Notes under the pieces: generated by a model | Database searches by the model: none | Seen by the model: only the letters and a program-made list of their open reading frames with translations | Told to the model about the DNA's origin: nothing | Shown: piece by piece, positions 37,432 through 50,186 of the stretch | Position numbering within the stretch: the first letter of the stretch is position 1 | Layout of the letters: each line of letters starts with the position of its first letter | Source: Erigeron canadensis | Lineage: Eukaryota > Streptophyta > Magnoliopsida > Asterales > Asteraceae | Direction of reading: 5' to 3' | NCBI RefSeq assembly: GCF_010389155.1 | Contig: NC_057761.1 | Coordinates: forward strand, 43,262,213 to 43,326,212 | DNA: 64,000 nt | Position numbers and translations under genes: made by a program

Positions 37432-40014
37432 ATGGAGTGGAATACGAAGTGGGATTACGAAAGTTTTGACATATCCAACTATAAAGGCAACACAAGTCCT
37501 AAAAAGCTACAATCAAGTTATTGGGGGATTGGGGATGGAGAAGACATTGATGGGTCTTTTAACTTATTTGGTATTGGCGGTGATAGTGGTAGTGGTGGTT
37601 CTACATCTGACTTAGTGAACAATTCGTCGACGAAAAGCTCACTATCGCCTTCGACTGAATCGTCATTCAAACAGGGTGTTAAAGGATACAATTACTTTAA
37701 TGATTCTTGTAGTAACAAAGAGCCTTCAGTTTGTTCGGGTGAACCATTCATTGGTTTGAAACTTGGTAAAAGAACATACTTTGAGAACAATTATGCTAAG
37801 AACTACAACAAAACATCTCCTTTTTTGGGTGCTCCGGCTTCATCTGTATCTGCAGAGAAGAAAGTTAAACCAACTTGCCAGATTACGCCGATTTCCAGGT
37901 GTCAAGTTGAAGGATGCAACCTTGATCTCTCATCTGCGAAGGAGTATCATCGCAAACATAAAGTCTGTGAAAGTCATTCCAAATGTCCGAAAGTTATTGT
38001 GGCTGGTGTTGAACGTCGTTTTTGCCAACAGTGTAGCAGGTCAGCTCCTGAACCTTGCTGCTACATATAGTTATAGATTAAACTCATGTACTAACCCCTG
38101 GTATTCTTTGTATTTTGCCCTTTTTAAATTGGTAATATGGGTAATGGGTCAAATGTGAATTTCGTATGAATAAATCTAGATGGATTGGGTTGATAGGAGT
38201 GACTTAATGGTCAGAGATATGATAACATGAATCTTTTAATTTCACGATAATCTGATTCTTTGAATGTATCGACTAAAGAGATTTTATGCGCTAAAAATAC
38301 ACATTGATTAACTTTTTTTGCCTGATTCCTCTTTAGCTAAAGTTTTGAATTTGACCCGTTACAGATAAAAGGTAACCTGAATCGATCCATTCCTAGGTGC
38401 ATGGATCCATTTATAGAAATTCTCAACTCTAAACATATCTTTATATCTTTCTTAATGATTGGTATAGGTTTCATGGTATGTCAGAGTTTGATGGGGAGAA
38501 AAGAAGCTGCCGCAGAAGACTTTCAGATCATAATGCCAGGCGTAGAAAACCGAAAGATGAGTCTATTCGGTTTAGCGCAGCAAGTATATATTCATCGTTT
38601 TATGGTTCTGAATCCATTGATCCCCTGCCTGATTCTACAGGAGTTCAGATGCCAGATGTGCTAAACATGTCAATCCCTGCTCTCAATAGGTTAGTGTCAT
38701 CCAAGGGGACCAGACCCGAGATATTCAATCAAGGTTTGTTTTCTTGATTACTCTGTAAGCCTACTTTTTTTGTTCTCCTATTTCAGTATGAACGTAAAGA
38801 CCAATTGATAAACCATGTGAGCTTTTCTATTACTCGAAAGACGAAAGGTATTGATCCTCATAAAGAGTGCATTAAGATAGGTCATACGTGTAGGGGTTGT
38901 AATGGGGTCAAACATCATTCCGTTCTGGTTAGGATAAGAACAATGGGTTTCTCATTTAACGCGTTGGTGATAGATAATGCAACTGGCCTAGTTTGGGAAA
39001 CCTAAAAGTTGACAATTACCGCAAAGTGACATGTAAGTGTCAAAATGGCTGTTTAGTACTTTTTCCTATATCGGGCAACATTAAAGTGAGATGCATCATA
39101 TTAAACATGTGCAATGGCTGATAGACATCACCTGCACATGTTAATAGTCATTATATTACAGAAGTTGGTTAATAGACATTGTAACTTGTCAAAATGCATA
39201 GCAAGTGAAATAGATTTCTAACTACTGCTCCTTGTTTGATTAATAACATTTAGCATGCCTGGATGACATATTTTAGCGATTCCGTATGATTATTCTGCAA
39301 TGAACTATAGATACACTGCTACGGATCAGTCGCTTCAGCTTGACGTCTAATATGTGATTTTAAACAGGTTCAATATTTAATTTACAATGAAACTACGCAA
39401 CAGAAAGTTCTTTGACTTGAGAGAAACATATGAATACTAGGCTTTCTTACAGCTTTTTATGTACATAAACACAACTCTTTATGAGGGTAGGCCTTTAAAC
39501 AGGATCCTTGTTTTGTGTGTACCAGAGCCCATACCCTTAAACCAAACATACCCTAAAGTGATGGTTAAAGCTATGACACCCAAAAAACAGGACTATATTT
39601 GACATATTCATGCTCAGTAACAATAGTGTCCCATCTGCCAACTTCACAATTTACCAATATGAAAGTTGAGTAATCATCAGATGACTACTATGCTATGCAG
39701 GTCTCAAGGAACCATTATCTTCCAATGTAGATGCAGTCGACCTTCGGCGTGCTCTCTCTCTTCTGTCAAACCATTCATGGGGTTCTTCCAACCCTAATTC
39801 CATACCAATGTATTCAAGTAGTCCCATCATGCCTCAATATGAGATGTCTCAAGGTTCGCCACTTTCTTCCCGCGAGTATTGGCAGGCTACCCAACAGTCG
39901 TTTGATCCCCATATTGATGCTTCAGCTGCCAAAAATGCCAGCAGTCATATTCAAGAGCTTCAGATTTTCAAATTGTCAGATGGAAACTCCTTGCTGTTCC
40001 ACCCCAATGGATGA
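37432..40014 (+). CDS. SQUAMOSA promoter-binding-like transcription factor (SPL2/10/11-like)
   Basis: Three exons: 37432-38039, 38468-38733 and 39701-40014, giving 395 residues. The SBP domain, about 156-231, is completed across intron 1 ([15 protein letters not shown]). It has the two zinc sites made from [28 protein letters not shown] and SCRR. It also has the basic nuclear signal [20 protein letters not shown] proteins bind GTAC-core DNA. Exon 3 carries the ALSLLSN codons that form a miR156 site. Exon-intron layout (domain split after CQQCSR), length and the miR156 site in the last exon point to the SPL2/10/11 group, which promotes phase change and lateral-organ development; the precise orthologue is uncertain. 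The start ATG gives [12 protein letters not shown], a common N-terminus in this group. Confidence 0.93.
39749..39768 (+). promoter_or_regulatory. miR156 target site in SPL exon 3
   Basis: GTGCTCTCTCTCTTCTGTCA, the canonical SPL miR156/157 recognition sequence, with one mismatch to miR156 as remembered. It lies in frame and encodes the residues ALSLLS. It predicts that this mRNA is repressed in juvenile tissue. Confidence 0.93.
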
Positions 40015-42697
40015 TGCACCGGACTCTAAGGTACACCCTTGGATTATTGTCTGGACTCTTTTCCTGGAAAGTGAGAATATAAAGACCTAGTGTTGATTTT
40101 AAGCTGTTAAGACAGAGTTTATGCGTTTGATTGCAATATAATCGCCTGCAAATAGAACTGTGTTTTGGTTGTGACAGACTGACAGTGATGGTATTAATAC
40201 TTATTTAAGATTTCTGAAAGTGTGATCACACTATGTTGTTTCATTATAGATTTTATTATCATTTGATTTATGATTGGACATATTGGTTCTGTACTACTCA
40301 ACAAACAATGCTATCAGCTGGAAATATGTCCTCGTGCTTCATGGAAACTTGGTTTTCATGACATTTGTATCCGATATTCCGATGGTGGACGTTACACCTC
40401 TAGAGATCAATTATTGCAACACTGGTAATGCCCAACGCTAGCACGTGTACAAGTGCGTCATTGGCTGTGAACATTGTTTGTTTCACAGCCAAGGCTGACT
40501 TCAACAGATACCGATGTAAACAGGGGTAACTAATGACCCTCGGGGTCCTATCTAACCTTTGTGATTTTTTAATATATTTTAATTACTGCATTGCGATTTG
40601 CCTATATCTAGTCTTCAAAGCCTTAAAGCCAAGTTCAGGATTGGCAAATGGACTCAACATATAAGTCACTAACGATGCATCATCTTTACATATGCTTATG
40701 TATGTATTCATATGATAAAACTTCCACAATCTCCCAAAAGGATGTAAATGCAACTCAAGTTTCAACACATGTTATAATAACCGTTGAATGGTTAAAATAG
40801 CGTATACTGCAATGACGGATAGCTTCTAGTTAGTTTTAAGCGAACTCTGTCAAAAATGCCGGCAGTGGAGATGACCTTTTGTAGTGATTTAACCAATCAA
40901 AAGACAAGTGATGCACCACCTTCAATCAAAAGACAAGTGGTGCACCACCTTTTTTTGGACAAAAGGTGTTATGACACTTTTATTTATATTACTTTGCATG
41001 GTGTTTTTTAGTTTAAGAAAATTGGAAATCAATGAATCAACTCAATCAAGATTACCAATTCCAAATCCTTCATATATGGAGGGGCGCATGTTTCTCTTCT
41101 TCTTTGTTTCTCCATATCCATCTCTCTTCTATATCGTTTATTTTAGCATATATAATTTTTGACATTCCTCCGTTACCTCACGCCTATACTCATACTAAAC
41201 AAACCCATTTACAAAACAAATACACTCTTCATATGAGGGCATGATTTTACACTACATATTAGATAAATTCATAATCTAGACATACCATCACATAAATATG
41301 TACCCACCAGGGATATACCATCTTCATACATTCCTGTATAATAATGTGACCGGCATATGAAATAATAATCTACGCCTATACTCCAGTATTTATGATCAAA
41401 ATTTTGGCAAGTCTTTGTTAATCAGCAATGAGAACCAGAGAAAAAATTACAACTAAAAGTCTCAAGGTTAAATCATTATTTCTACACAAACAAACTCCCG
41501 AGCAGAAACAAATAAGTTGATTTCTTTATTTAAATATAATTCAATCCAGAATTGTTGCAGAACTTACATAGGCAATGGTTCACATTTTTGAAAAGGGGAT
41601 CTACTACTATTACAAGGTTTGAATGGGATATGCCGCTAAAAGATACCCGCAAACGATATCAACTACCCTTGGAGTCTTGGACCAACTACTTCATGGTCTC
41701 TAGTCTAAAATAACAAAGTGTTGCTACAAATAAGCAGCACCACTAGAAGGCCGAACAAATATTTTCATTTTGACCGATCCTACATATAATTAAGTGTGAA
41801 CAATGGCAAAAACTTTCCATATTAGTAAAGCTCAGAAAACCTACCAACAAAAACAATCTCTGGTGAAACCACCTCAATTTATAACACAAAACCACTTTAC
41901 CACTTGGAGTTTTCACAGGATTAAGCACATGAACAAAAAAGAAAAAGAAGCTAGAGCTAATACAACAGGCCTAGAGACTAGAAAAGGTGGTGTTTTATCA
42001 TACATAAAGTAAGCCAATGACGCTCAACAAAGTAACCGACATTAAGAACATGTTGACACCTGGGCCAAAAGGGAGCAGGTACCTCATGCACATTATTGTC
42101 AACATGCCTACTTAATACGCCTAAGTGTAACAGCGTTACCAGAAAAACTAACCAGAAACATTTCACCAGAATATTCCAGGATGAGACAAATTGCAAGTAT
42201 ATAAAAGAAATCCATAGTGACCATAAATACCAAATTTTCATTTGAATACAGATTGACGACCTGAACCACAAGAGAATAACTCGATAACCGCAGCAACATG
42301 AGGACGACGACCACAACATGACCGACATTCAGACCAATACTGGGCAATTGCTGGACAACCCTGGACCTTCTCAAACATGTCCTAGTACTCACTGGAACAG
42401 TAGACAAATGCAAATTAATAACAGGATGACCACGCCCTCTAATAACATTACTTATCTTTACACAGAGACTGAGGTGGCATGATGGGCAGGTCAAGCAGAT
42501 TAGATGAAAAGTCAAATACAATTTCTGGTTGAAAAAGCTCGTTTAGTAGGTGTCAAAACCATCGGATTGGGTTGAATGACCAGCACACCTTTTTTGTTTC
42601 ACTTTAAAATTAATTAATCTGTTGATTACAGCCATAAAAATATTGCTGAAATGTTAATCTGTATATGTGAATTAAACAATTTACAATGATGAATGCA
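40015..42697. other. Intergenic between SPL and the zinc-finger gene
   Basis: The first part should be the SPL 3' UTR, and part of 41,500-42,697 may be 3' UTR of the minus-strand gene. A 28-bp near-perfect tandem duplication (AATCAAAAGACAAGTGRTGC...) lies at about 40894-40950. Frames at 41978-42521 on the minus strand have no recognised domain. Confidence 0.4.
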
Positions 42698-45600
42698 TTA
42701 GAAAAAAGACTGACCTTCGACCTGTTCCATACGATATGGTAAAAAAAAGTCCCATTGACCCATTTCTAAAGAAATGGGTCGGATTACCACCACTAAGTCA
42801 ATGACTATAAACAAATAAGGAAGGAGAAAAGTGAAGGTTGTCAACATATGTAAATGGCTGCCAAAAGTTTTCACGTTACATTCACAAGAGGTACACACGA
42901 ATACAAACAAAGACATTTTCAAGCAACATAAATTTAACGGAACTAAACACATTACAAAACAGACCTGATCATTTTCTACAGCCTCTTCCGAAGGAGACTT
43001 TTGGGACTCTGATGGTTTCTCGGCACCACAGTTTTGCCGGTTGCATTTGGTTCTAAATGGGTAGTTTATGTTGTTACATTGATCACACTTCCAGCTTCCT
43101 TCGGGCATATCTGGTTCTGCAAATTAATTGGGTGCACAAATTATAGATACCTAATATGAATTATGTTGTTTCCAGAAAACGTGTAAACTAGTCAAAAATC
43201 AACTTACTTGTGCCCTTGTCTGCCTTTGGTGCCTAAACATTAATAAAAAAAAAATCCTCAAAATCAATCGTTGGTAGCATACGCAAATATGCAATACTAA
43301 TATGCTTGAGAATAACATCAAAAAAAAAAAGTAGAATGCCATGCATAAGCATTGGGGACAAAATCCCCAAAAAGGTCACAAGCTCTGTCTGGGTAAGTTG
43401 GTTGCGCTCACAAAAAGGTTTAAACATTAAGTTTTCATTTAAGATAATCTAATAGGTTTCCCTGGTTTTAGACGTCACATCAGCTGCCATGTCACCATTT
43501 AGGACAGGATAACCGTGTCAGATTGATTTGGAGCAGACTTTGAAACTTTGAGGCTTTCTATCGAAAGTACTAAGCCAGGTTACCTTTTATTGGTGACAAC
43601 AAGGATGGTTAAACAGAAAATGCAACACTATGAAGCCGGTTACCTTTTAGGCATTTTTCCTTGCACTTTAATATAATCTTGCTGAACATGTTAAGCAAAA
43701 ACAGTAGCTGATACCTGAGATCCTGGTTTAGGAGTATTGCACTTCCTCATGTTGCAAACAGTTCTAAACGCAAAATTGACATTCCCACATTTGGGACATT
43801 CCCAATCATTGTCACCTTTTCCATCTATGCATTTTCAAAAACATAAAGCATTCATTATAAAATATAATCTTCCACAATGTTTGTCTAATGGTAGAATCTT
43901 AAAAAATAGTCGGATTAGTCAAGATATCACATACCTCTCTTTGGTCCCCTATCCTCAGAGAAAAATCCAGGTCGTGGGCCCTATTGATTTTCAAAATTCA
44001 TAACAATTAATATAACAAGCGTAACTTTGAAGCAACTATTCACATGTTTTTATATCAACGAAAGCATATGATACGACTTCAGTTGTTGGTATGAAATATA
44101 CCATAGCATTGTGGCCCAGAGGCAAGCCCAACCCAAAGCGCTCCATCAGTTGAGGTATACCATACATGCCACCTGCACAAAAAGACACAACCAATATAGA
44201 GTACCCCACAACGGAAAAAAAAATAAAAAAAAATCCATGTATAAACAAGAGGTTGGTGGTAGCAGAGTTGGTATGGGTCGATATTAGTTCAGGTCATGAT
44301 GGGTAATTCTTAAACAAGTTGGGCTCGGTGGACCTGAATACTTTTTGTCTGACACTAACAATCAGTGTGCCTAATATGGTTACAAAACTTATAGCATTTC
44401 AATAACAATTTGACTTTTTTGAATTTGATTATCTAGAAGGTTGTATACATTGAAAAAAAAACACTACGGGCGACTATAAGCCATTTCCTCTTTATCATTA
44501 TTGGCTGATAGCTAGAGAATAAAACATGCATAAGCTAACTATATACTGCAGAAAGAAAGTATTAAATAGGTAGGTCAGTGTGGCTTTAGATGATTTAAAG
44601 AAAATAGGTGAAGGTCTCCTTCAGTTTTGAATGAAGATGAAAACATTTTACCATTACCTATCAGGGATGTACCGGAATAAGGAGGTGGACCAGAAAGTTG
44701 TACGGGCCGATAAGGGCTGCCTCCACGAGATCCGTAATTATAAGGATAAGCAGAGCCCGCATCATATGGAGGCACAGATGATCCATTGAACATAGATGAA
44801 GCATAAGGTGATACCCCAATATACATTGATGATGGTGCCCCAGGACCAGCATAAGGGGCAGCGGGAGAGTAGCCCTGTTGGGTCTGCATTGGCTTTGGAG
44901 CAGATTTCTACAACATGCAAATATAGTAACGCTATTAAGCTGGAATTATTAATTCAAGACAATTCTGCAAATAACCTAATACTCAATCTCAAAGATAACT
45001 TTTAATGATTGACCCTAAGCACATGATAATTGATGAACTGAGCTCTGTTTTTTTGGGTCTCATTTCTTTTCTGCCCTTTTTCCTCTCAAGATTATGACTT
45101 TGTTATTGTAAATAGACCGAGTATATGAACAAGATAATTCCGTACGGTTGGCCCCTTTGTGAAGGTACTCCAACTTCGCCTTAAAAAAACTTTCAATGAT
45201 TTAACACCAAGAATGTCCTATTAATACAAGTACGAATGTCATGATCAAATTCAATCATGCATAGTGAAGATATCCTTCATTTTCAGATTCAAAAAGTAAC
45301 AAGTGTTTCATAGTTATCAAGTGAAAAGAATGATTTAGCCAGTATCTCACAAAAGTTGACGTCATCTTAGGTCTGTGTTTACATACATTTACTATATACA
45401 TATTTGTTCAATTTCAGCCAACGCATTTTAGATGCAGCCAAATAACAATCAATGCAAAACCGTGATAAGGGGTGCGGGTGCCTCAGCACAACGGAAATCT
45501 AAACATTCCTTTCATAAACAGATAAACTTGCTACAAAATATATAAACAGAAACGGCTCGTAAACACTCACAGAATTATGATCAGCTGGTCTAGGTTGTGT

Positions 45601-46194
45601 GCAGTTGCGCATATTGCAACTTGTCCTGAACGAAAAATTGACGTTTCCGCAGCTTGGACAGGTCCAGTCGTCTTCTCTACGACCGCCTGAAATTCGGAAT
45701 ACATCAAATTCCGAATTAACACATATTTTTATTATTCTCTCAAAAAACTATATGACTACATGTATATACTGATATAAACCATTCCAGTAATATTTTTTAA
45801 CTCAAGTACCATAATTTTAAAGCAATATAACGATAAAGTAACAGATTTATATGTAACTATAACAGTGTGTGTGTGTGTGTATATATATATAGAGAGAGAG
45901 AGATATAACATACCATCAGTTCTGGCACGCTTGGAAGCGGATGAGTTTCTGTTATCAACCTATAAACAACACAACTTATGTAAAATTAATACAAAAAAAT
46001 TGTAGAATTGGAACAGAAAAACCCTAATTTGAATTAACAGGCAAACTGTAAAATTGGTAATTTAATTTTTCTTTAATAGTAAAAGAAATTGTATACAGAT
46101 AGAAATAGAATTTGAAAAGTGGATGTTATTAATCTATATAGAAATTGGTGATTAATTTGAAGGACATGGATCGCGATTTTTTTACCTGAGACAT
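42698..46194 (-). CDS. RanBP2-type zinc-finger protein, At1g67325-like
   Basis: Ten exons on the minus strand: 46194-46186, 45959-45914, 45686-45571, 44907-44652, 44172-44102, 43980-43935, 43824-43715, 43232-43208, 43116-42965 and, less surely, 42721-42698. All junctions keep frame, giving about 284 residues. Three RanBP2 zinc fingers of the W-x-C-x2-C-x3-N-x6-C-x2-C type are visible: DWTCPSCGNVNFSFRTSCNM (about 25-46), DWECPKCGNVNFAFRTVCNM (about 187-210) and SWKCDQCNNINYPFRTKCNR (about 233-256). Between fingers 1 and 2 lies a Tyr/Pro/Gly/Ser-rich low-complexity region with APKPMQTQQGYSP. The order matches Arabidopsis At1g67325. Such fingers commonly bind single-stranded RNA, so a role in RNA processing is likely but inferred. 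The first coding exon is only MSQ. The last exon (VEGQSFF then stop) is tentative. Confidence 0.85.
45865..45904. repeat. (GT)n-(AT)n-(AG)n microsatellite in intron 2 of the zinc-finger gene
   Basis: Compound dinucleotide run lying only a few bases from the splice donor of exon 2 (45914). Length variation could affect splicing; that is inference. Confidence 0.9.
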
Positions 46195-46259
46195 TGCGAT
46201 TGGAAATTGGGGGAAAGTGGGAGTGTGTCTATTGAAGCTGATAGGTTATTAATTATTTA

Positions 46260-46787
46260 TATACTAACATCGTACCGCGCAATGCGCGTAATCGTTGAGC
46301 CGACGGTGCCGTGCTGTGGTGGGGCTATGAGGTGAGTGATTTTTTAGTTATTAATGTTTGGTGGGTAATTTATACTCCTTTAATAAGCAAATTATCTCAT
46401 CCCTCTTTTAATACCTCTACCTTTAAAATGTCTTTTATGCCTTTCTAATTTATCCTACCTTATTTTTTCTTCATCACGCTCATTACACACACATACGTTC
46501 ATCCGATTTCCGATTTTCGATTTTCTCTCCCTCCCCCTTCTCTGATTTTCTCCCCCCATAAACATCATCCACCACCGCCCCAAATACCACCATCCACCGC
46601 CGCAATCCACCTTCTATGTACGCTATCCCCCCATAAACACAATCCACCACCGCCCCAAAAACCACCATCCACCGCCGTCGGCTTATTTTTTTTTCTTTTT
46701 CATCGCCGCTGCCCCACAAACTACCATCAAACCACCGGCGTTTTTTTCTTATTCTCCGCTGCATCGCACGGGTACAACGCTAGTATA
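46260..46787. mobile_element. Short element with TATACTA...GCRATGC inverted ends, 66 bp upstream of the zinc-finger gene start
   Basis: 528 bp. The left end TATACTAACATCGTACCGCG and the inverse of the right end (TATACTAGCGTTGTACCCGT) match over about 28 bp, including GC(A/G)ATGC. The interior has two tandem copies of a CCACCACCGCCCC/CCACCATCCACCGCCG block (about 46554 and 46628). No coding function: the minus-strand frame 46483-46764 only translates this repeat. The superfamily is undecided. The ends recall Helitron or related plant repeats, but a CTRR end with hairpin was not seen. Confidence 0.6.
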
Positions 46788-46870
46788 GATAAAAAGATTT
46801 GAAGGAGTGCTATGTGTAAATATAACACAAATTGTAAGATTTCCATAAATAAAGAGCTATTCTTTTTATA

Positions 46871-47232
46871 ATATAACGAGATGGGAACTCGCGCAATGCG
46901 GCAGCGGTGGCGGCAACAGGTGGTGCTAGTGGCGGTGGTGTTAACGATGTAGTTATTTTATGGTTAAGAGATGTATATTTTGTAAATAACTTTATTAAAA
47001 TTATTACAGAGATATTAGGTGAAAATATTTAAATTAATTAATAAAGGAGATTGATAGTTTGGAGAAATATGGGCGTAAAATATTTTAAGAATATACTGAG
47101 TAGATTTAGTGTGTGAGTTAGGAATGTGTTAAAAATTAAGGGTATTTTGGGTATTTAAAATGTAGAGAGTTGAAAAGAAAGTAATTTGTTTATTAATAAT
47201 AATAAATATTAATTATAATATTTAATTACGAC
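46871..47232. repeat. GCGCAATGCG-headed repeat copy
   Basis: Starts ATAACGAGATGGGAACTCGC followed by GCAATGCG, then a GGTGGCGG-rich head and an AT-rich body with TATTAGGTGAAAATATT. It is similar to 14748-15400. Confidence 0.5.
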
Positions 47233-47910
47233 CATGGTACCCGCGCAAAGCACCGGCGTTATCGGTGACGACGGTTTAGTGGTGTTGGTGACGGACGGTG
47301 ATGACATCGATAATTGGTGTCGAGTGATGTAAGTTGATCTGTTGATGTAAAGATAATAACGGAAATATTTTATAAAATAAGGACTTCAAATGTAAATTAG
47401 CAAGATTAGGGTTTAGAATATAAATTAATTCATTAAGGGCAAATTTAGTAATCCCTAATAACTCTTTCCATATGGGGTGTTTATTAAGGGCAATTTCATA
47501 CTTTCGTATGTAACTATTGTGTAACACTTTCTATTTTAGGGGGATGGATAATCTTTATAAAGGAGTACAAGCATGGTACCCGCGCAATGCAGCAACGGTG
47601 GAGGGGACGACGTTCTAGTGGTGTCGGTGACGGTACTATTGGTGGTGGTGGCGGCGGCGGTGTTATTTGGTGTAACTTGATGTAAAGATGATAGTAAAAT
47701 ATTTTATAATTGGGACTTAGTGTGTTAATTATTAAAATAAGAGTTTAGAGTGTAAATTAATTCATTAAGGGTAAATTTGATATTTTATAAAAACTTTTTT
47801 CATAATGAGTGTTTATTAAGGGCAGTTTAGTAATTTCGTGTGTAACTATTGTTTAACACTTTCCAAAATTAGGGAGTGTGATAATTTTTATAAAAAGGTA
47901 TAGTCTTAGA
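47233..47910. repeat. Two tandem copies of a 339-bp GCGCAA-headed repeat
   Basis: CATGGTACCCGCGCAA begins both units, at 47233 and 47572. Each unit has a GTGACGACG/GGTGTCGGTGACGG head, a GATGTAAAGATRATA block, TAAATTAATTCATTAAGGG, then GTGTTTATTAAGGGCA...TGTAACTATTGT(G/T)TAACACTTTC. The copies are clearly diverged, so the duplication is not recent. Confidence 0.7.
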
Positions 47911-48652
47911 CCGTATAGATAGATATTCATTTTAGTTGTATAGGATTTACATAAAGTTTGATTGGCAAAATGGTTATAGATAATGTGTTTTAAAAAAAAG
48001 AAGAACTATAGCTCTATTTAAAAAAAATATAAACAGATGTAAGTATAATTTTTAGATACAAAATGATTACAGATTAAAGTTAGTTTTTTTGTGGCAAAAA
48101 GGTTAGAAGATTAATCAAATTAAGTAGATTCATAATCAGATTTAGAGTTGAATCAAATATTACAATCTCTTAGTTACAAATAACAGCTTAAAAGATTAGT
48201 AACTTAAAACACCAATTTAACTTTAAGACTTTTATGTTTTAATACAGTTTTTAAATGATAAAATGTTAACTCCATTAAATTTAATAGTCATGAATGTAAA
48301 AATAATTGATGAAAAAATAAGTAATATATTTATTTTAAATGTAAAGGGATATACATTGTAAATTAGTTTATTAAAGGTATATTGTATATAGTTTTATTTG
48401 GTGAGGAATTTAAATTTAAATAAGTGAATAAACGAAAAAAATAGTTTTAATGGTTGAAAAATACTTGATGGATATATCGGATAACTTTGATGTGTAAGTT
48501 GAAATTAATTAAAAGTTAAAAGATAATTTAAGTCTTTTAAAAGTTGAAAGGTTAAAAAACAAAAAGTTTATATGTTTATATAAATACCTTTATATAGTTG
48601 GAGTTACCAAAATCGATCAATGAAGTCTTGTAAATAGCTTTACATGTTTATA
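47911..48652. other. Gene-free AT-rich spacer
   Basis: No feature recognised beyond AT-rich simple sequence. Confidence 0.4.
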
Positions 48653-49250
48653 CTAGTCATAATACCTATACGATGTACGGTAGCTATATAGATAGTATCA
48701 TAAAGAAATTCGAATATGCCTCATATATAATTCGTGAGCATGAAATAAATAATAATTAAAGTAAACCGATTATCAAAGCTAAATTATAATAAACGGTAAT
48801 AATAAATATAATACTGTATATGTTTAGTTAGAGTTTTGGATTTACCTTAAATTTTTAGAATCACACCAAAATCGGAACTTGCAATCATAGTGGATGACAG
48901 CAAATAACCTTGTGATTTCAGATCTTAAACTCAAAATTTTAAAGTTTTCGTATTAATAACTTATTATAAATAATATAGGTAACAGGATCGTTGAAGTTGA
49001 AGAATTGAAAGAAAAAAAAAAGAGACTATTTATTAATGAAAAATGATCAATCAAATAAGGTTATAGTGTCTTTTGTATTAACAAGTTAAAAGTTAAAGTT
49101 TAATTCTAAGTCTAATAATGAATTTGAATTTATATACAATTAAAAAGGCTAAGTTAATAAAATAAATAAATTAAACAACACGTGTCGATCAATGATTATG
49201 TCACGTGTCTTTTAAAGAATATCTCAATTTTATTTTAGTTTATTGGTAGA
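48653..49250 (-). mobile_element. Non-autonomous Helitron, copy 3
   Basis: 598 bp in the opposite orientation to copies 1 and 2. On the minus strand it starts TCTACCAATAAACTAAAATA after an A and ends in CTAG before a T, with a CCGTACATCGTA hairpin remnant ahead of the end. It shares the ACGTGACATAATCATTGATC block with the others. A further truncated relative lies at about 49480-49545 (CACGTGTCGTCAAATAGAGG then ATTTATTGGTCTAC). Confidence 0.78.
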
Positions 49251-49620
49251 TTGACATGGAAAAAATTTGTGTATATATGGGCATTAATGTTATTATTAAT
49301 CATTAATCAAATTAAGGAAAGTTTTAGAGTATGATAAAGAAAAGAACATAAGAATTGGAGAATAGCACAAATAAGGATACGTAATTTATATATTTTTATT
49401 ATGAATATAGACGTAATTTAATTATTAGTTTAAAAGGTTTTTTAATTGTTAATGACTAAAAGGACAATTCTCGCTTTAATATAGTGTCACGTGTCGTCAA
49501 ATAGAGGCTATAATCCTGTTTTAATTTATTGGTCTACACGAATGTCAATATATGTTGCCAAACAAAAAATTTACGCACCCCGTATCTCGACCACCATTTT
49601 TAGTAATTTGACCAGGCACA

Positions 49621-49645
49621 TTTTGCAGCGAGGGTCGCTGCAAAA
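49621..49645. repeat. Terminal palindrome 1
   Basis: TTTTGCAGCGA-GGG-TCGCTGCAAAA, an 11-bp perfect stem with a 3-base centre, in the left inverted end of the MULE. A second copy with CTTATTGCAGCGA arms is at 49706-49734. Confidence 0.9.
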
Positions 49646-49854
49646 ACCCTCGCCACGTCAGCTTTCCACTCACCGCTTTAAATGTTTGACTCGACCGTTA
49701 CTCCACTTATTGCAGCGAGGGTCGCTGCAATAAGTTTACCCCGGCGCCTTTTTAAAACCGATCCACCGTTCCATCTATTCCATCCTTTTCAGATTACACT
49801 TCCTCCACCCTTCAAATTATAACATTCTTTTACACTTTTTCTTCCTCCACCCAT

Positions 49855-50165
49855 CTATTGCAGTACCGCCGCCAGCCACCACCGTCGACCGCCAACCACC
49901 ACCGTGCAGTACCGCTAGTCTTCTCTTCCTCCACCATCTATTGTATTACCACCGCCAGCCACCACCGTTTACCGCCAGCCACCACCGTGCAGTACCGCCT
50001 GCCGCCGCCGCCGTCCACCGCCAGTGTCGGGATTATCCTCCCCCAGCCTTCTCTTCCTCCACCATCTATTGTATTACCGCCGCCAGCCACCACCGTCCAC
50101 CGCCAGCCACCACCGTGCAGTACCGCCCGCCGCCGCCGTCGTCCACCGCCACCGCAGTACCGCTA
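49855..50165. repeat. CCACCGCC-rich minisatellite-like block
   Basis: GC-rich block in AT-rich surroundings, built from repeats of CCGCCAGCCACCACCGT, GTGCAGTACCGC and CTTCTCTTCCTCCACCATCT, in about three imperfect higher-order units. All long frames here are Pro/Thr/Arg repeat translations and are not treated as genes. It probably forms part of the left non-coding end of the MULE. Confidence 0.75.
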
Positions 50166-50186
50166 GTGTCGGGATTATCCTCCCCC

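Noticed and set aside
46483..46764. Minus-strand frame with repeated RRWMVVFGAVVD
   Set aside because: It translates a tandem repeat inside the inverted-end element.
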